Source of the DNA: Nitratireductor indicus C115
Lineage (GTDB): Bacteria > Pseudomonadota > Alphaproteobacteria > Rhizobiales > Rhizobiaceae
Direction of reading: 5' to 3'
Assembly (NCBI RefSeq): GCF_000300515.1
Contig: NZ_AMSI01000002.1
Coordinates: 363,902-427,901 of the forward strand
DNA length: 64,000 bases
In this document: piece by piece, positions 61,390-64,000 of the stretch
Numbering within the stretch: the first letter of the stretch is position 1
How the letters are laid out: every line of letters begins with the position of its first letter
Notes under the pieces: model-generated
Told to the model about the DNA's origin: nothing
Database searches by the model: none
The model's input: only the letters and a program-made list of their open reading frames with translations
Position numbers and translations under genes: made by a program

Positions 61390-62621
61390 CGCGCGCCCTC
61401 CGCTACACCCGTTATAATGACATCGCCTTCGGAAAGCCCCGAGACGATCTGCGTCTTGTCCCAGTCGCTGATACCGATTTCGACCGCGACGGGTTCGGGC
61501 GCGCCGTTCTTGAGGCGATAAAGCAAAGCGCGCGCTCCATCAGCCCCGGCCTGATCCCCTGCAGGTTCCGCATCCTTCCCGTCATCGGGACGAAACCGCA
61601 GCGCACTGGAATTTACGAGAAGTGTGTCCCGCGCCTCTCCCGTGGTGATCGAAACCGACGCCGTCATGCCTGGGCGCAGCAAAAGCTCGCCATTATCCAC
61701 ATCGAGCCTTGCCTCATAGGTCACGACGTTATTTTCCGACTTGTGAGCAAAGGAAACATCACGCAGCCGCGCCTGGAAGCTCCTGCCGGGAAAAGCATCC
61801 ACGGTAAAAACCGCCTTCTGACCTTCCGTCACCTCTCCGATATCAGCCTCATTGATCCGCGCGATCAATTCCATGCGCTGCAGGTCTTCAGCCAGCGTGA
61901 AGAGTGCGGGCGCCTCGGCAGCGGCAATCACTGTCTGACCGGGGTCCGCCTTGCGCGCCAGAACGATACCATCTATCGGCGAGCGCAGTTCTACGCGGGA
62001 AAGATCATATTGGCGCAGCTTCAAGGTCGCGCGCCGCATAGCCATCTCAGCTTCTGCCACCTCAACCCGATTGAAGGCCCTGTTGCGTTCCGCCTCAGCC
62101 TCCTCCTTCTGCCGATCCGTGATCGCCTGGCCAGCGCTAAGAGCAAGCGCCCGTTGCAGGCGCCTTTCACCCTCCTCAAGCGTTGTCCGGGCGGCCGACA
62201 ATTGCGCCTCCGCCACTTTCATCGCCGCTTCCGCGCTCTGGACCTCGAATTCCCAGGCACGGGCATCGAGCCTGATGAGCACATCGCCGCGTTTGACGCG
62301 GTGGTTCTCGCGGACAGGAACATCCTTGACCGTGCCGCTCAGACCACTGGCAATACTGACTTCGGTCAATGGGCGCAAAGTCGCAGTGGTCGCGATGCGG
62401 GCAGTCAGCTCTCCACGATAAGCCTGCATGGTCCGATAGGTCGCAGGCGCCTCATCGATCTTGTAGGGATAAAGTAGAAACGCCACGCCAAGCGCGGCCG
62501 AGATGAAAAGAATCGTCGCAAACCACCAGCGAATTCGCTTTCGCCTTCTGCGAATAGATGCGTAAGATTGAACATCGGATACGGTCGAAGGGCCGGCCCC
62601 ATGGGCAGAATCGTGTCTCAT
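61386..62621 (-). CDS. MacA/HlyD-family membrane fusion protein
   Basis: The 411-residue periplasmic adaptor has one N-terminal membrane anchor (WWFATILFISAALGVAFLLYPY), a lipoyl-like and barrel-sandwich region (VRENHRVKRGDVLIRLDARAWE, later LRSPIDGIVLARKADPGQ), and a long coiled-coil hairpin between them. It would link the MacB-like ATPase/permease to an outer-membrane channel not encoded here. Substrates of such exporters include peptides, siderophores and lipids. The cargo cannot be predicted from the sequence. Confidence 0.9.
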   Translation of the reverse strand: MRHDSAHGAGPSTVSDVQSYASIRRRRKRIRWWFATILFISAALGVAFLLYPYKIDEAPATYRTMQAYRGELTARIATTATLRPLTEVSIASGLSGTVKDVPVRENHRVKRGDVLIRLDARAWEFEVQSAEAAMKVAEAQLSAARTTLEEGERRLQRALALSAGQAITDRQKEEAEAERNRAFNRVEVAEAEMAMRRATLKLRQYDLSRVELRSPIDGIVLARKADPGQTVIAAAEAPALFTLAEDLQRMELIARINEADIGEVTEGQKAVFTVDAFPGRSFQARLRDVSFAHKSENNVVTYEARLDVDNGELLLRPGMTASVSITTGEARDTLLVNSSALRFRPDDGKDAEPAGDQAGADGARALLYRLKNGAPEPVAVEIGISDWDKTQIVSGLSEGDVIITGVAEGAR

Positions 62622-62720
62622 ATAACTACTTAAAAAAACAAACGTCCTAGATATAAAAACAAAAAAATAAGAAGTCGGAACTGTGGCTCAAAATATCTTC
62701 TAATAGATTAAGAGAAATAT

Positions 62721-63638
62721 ATGACAAATAGAAACTATTATATATATGACGTCTTTACGTCCAAAAAACTTTCTGGAAATCCACTGGCCGTTGTCACCGA
62801 TTGTGAAGGCCTGGAAAATTCTGACATGCAGAAAATCGCCGGCGAATTCAACTTGTCCGAGACCGCTTTTGTTTTCAAGCCGCAGCATCCCGGTCATACG
62901 GCGAAGATTAGAATATTCACGCCACGCCAGGAACTTCCCTTTGCAGGCCATCCGACAGTCGGCACGGCAGTAGCGCTCGCCCAGCACAGGAACAAATCTG
63001 AGGGCGAGCAGGCAGCAATTCTGGTGCTGGAAGAAGGCGTCGGCCCCGTGCGCTGTGCGGTCAAGATCGACGGCGACAGGCCCGGCTTCGCCGAATTTGA
63101 CTTGCCGAGACTACCCGAACCAGTTGCATTCTCAGGCACACAGGAAGCCGTTGCCGCAGCCCTCGGCGTCGGCCACCACGAAATTGGCTTTGAAAACCAC
63201 ACCATCACCGGCTGGAGCGCCGGCGTTCCATTCATCTGTATTCCGCTGGCCAATCTCGATACGGCCCTGCGCGCACGACTGGACGGCCGCCTCTGGGCCG
63301 AATTCGCACCGAGCGTGAAAGGCATTCTCGCGGACGCCTATGTCTATTGTCGCGAAACGGTGCATCACGACCACGCCTTTCATGTGCGAATGTTCGCACC
63401 AGGTGCCGGAATACCGGAGGATCCGGCCACGGGTTCAGCAGCGGCCGCCTTCGCGGGCGCCATCGTAATGCACGACACGCCGGTCGACGGCTCCCATCCT
63501 ATCCTCATAGAACAGGGTATCGAGATGGGGCGGCCTTCGAGCATTCGTCTTGAGCTGGATGTAAAAGGCGGCAGCCTGGAGTCTGCCCGCATCGGCGGGC
63601 ATGCCGTGAAAATTGCCGAAGGCAAATTGTTTGTCTGA
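62721..63638 (+). CDS. PhzF-family isomerase
   Basis: The 305-residue enzyme is a PhzF/diaminopimelate-epimerase-fold protein. The catalytic Glu is E47 in FNLSETAFV, and FPFAGHPTVGTA-type and EDPATGSAAAAFAG motifs are present. PhzF isomerises dihydrohydroxyanthranilate in phenazine synthesis, but most family members are in species without phenazine genes, and no phenazine genes are in this window. The upstream 99 bases are strikingly AT-rich and separate it from the divergent MacA-like gene. AGAGA lies before ATG 62721. Confidence 0.85.
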   Translation: MTNRNYYIYDVFTSKKLSGNPLAVVTDCEGLENSDMQKIAGEFNLSETAFVFKPQHPGHTAKIRIFTPRQELPFAGHPTVGTAVALAQHRNKSEGEQAAILVLEEGVGPVRCAVKIDGDRPGFAEFDLPRLPEPVAFSGTQEAVAAALGVGHHEIGFENHTITGWSAGVPFICIPLANLDTALRARLDGRLWAEFAPSVKGILADAYVYCRETVHHDHAFHVRMFAPGAGIPEDPATGSAAAAFAGAIVMHDTPVDGSHPILIEQGIEMGRPSSIRLELDVKGGSLESARIGGHAVKIAEGKLFV

Positions 63639-63946
63639 ACATCCCCTCGTCCAAACACCTGACGGGGCACATCTACATCTCGGATGACAATGCCCCCAAC
63701 CAATGACGACAATGACATGAACGGGGTCGCCACCTTTATCGGCAGCGCCGCTTCCCGCTTCCATTTTCCTTCACAGCAAAGCGAACGGAAACAATCGGAT
63801 GGCGGTATTTTGCGAAGACAAAAAGAACTTTACCCAGCAAATTTCAGGACCGTGCAATAAAGTGCATCCAGGCGCTTGCATGCCGAACCGAAACCGTTTA
63901 ATGAGCCGGTCATTCGGTTGGCAGCGGACTTGTCGGCCGGAGGGTT
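63639..63946. other. Intergenic region before the tRNA
   Basis: These 308 bases between phzF-like and tRNA-Lys hold no convincing coding frame. No strong terminator for the PhzF gene and no clear tRNA promoter could be picked out. Confidence 0.4.

Positions 63947-64000
<54 letters not shown>

Overview
The window is chromosomal DNA of a GC-rich alphaproteobacterium, most likely a member of the Hyphomicrobiales (Rhizobiales, Phyllobacteriaceae/Brucellaceae-like). Supporting signs are a 1250-residue B12-dependent ribonucleotide reductase, two BA14K-family proteins, a DUF1127 protein divergent from a LysR regulator, an ExoD protein, an entericidin, a detached LigD polymerase domain, and rhizobial-type palindromic intergenic repeats. 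I see no rRNA, phage, transposase or CRISPR. A tRNA-Lys is cut by the right edge.

Layout. 1-8.5 kb: universal stress protein (5' end outside the window), phosphoribosyltransferase, Nudix hydrolase, PiT phosphate transporter, and nrdJ behind a pair of NrdR-box-like palindromes. 8.4-12.2 kb: a 103-bp intergenic repeat present twice in opposite orientations, around a HAD hydrolase, a small secreted protein, a GH25 lipoprotein and a LysR regulator. 12.2-19 kb (minus strand): a polyamine-type uptake and catabolism operon with a PuuD-like hydrolase, a DUF3830 protein, PotD/B/C/A-like ABC components and an aldehyde dehydrogenase. 19.3-21.2 kb: L,D-transpeptidase and aldo/keto reductase.

21.4-24.6 kb (minus strand): the most unusual locus. 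It holds three secreted pilin-like proteins, two 128-residue chaperone-like proteins and two proteins of a family I do not recognise, arranged as a duplicated pilin/chaperone/X module with no usher in the window. The middle of the locus is visibly AT-rich. 24.8-32 kb: entericidin, ExoD, LigD-type polymerase, LysR/DUF1127, SRPBCC protein, DUF1194 protein and a large polytopic membrane protein. 32-33 kb: a short integral membrane protein that keeps the duplicated hallmark motifs of PiT transporters.

33.2-39 kb (minus strand): a five-gene operon resembling polyprenyl-phosphoryl-arabinose synthesis (HAD-UbiA fusion like phosphoribosyl-polyprenyl-phosphate synthase, DprE1-like oxidase, SMR-type flippase candidate, SDR epimerase, class III aminotransferase). 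39-45 kb: small periplasmic protein, large MscS channel, EF-hand protein, nitroreductase, class I aminotransferase. 45.5-49.2 kb: a FadB-like enzyme paired with a thiolase-like protein that lacks both catalytic cysteines, with a DUF3008 gene overlapping the fadB 3' end. 49.5-56 kb: tamA-tamB. 56-64 kb: Pcm, two BA14K proteins, an EEP-family hydrolase, a MacA/MacB-type tripartite exporter, a PhzF isomerase and the tRNA.

Much of the window concerns the cell envelope: TamAB outer-membrane assembly, an L,D-transpeptidase, an MscS channel, the lipid-linked pentose operon and the pilin-like modules. All functional statements are read from sequence motifs and gene order. No alignment or database search was run.
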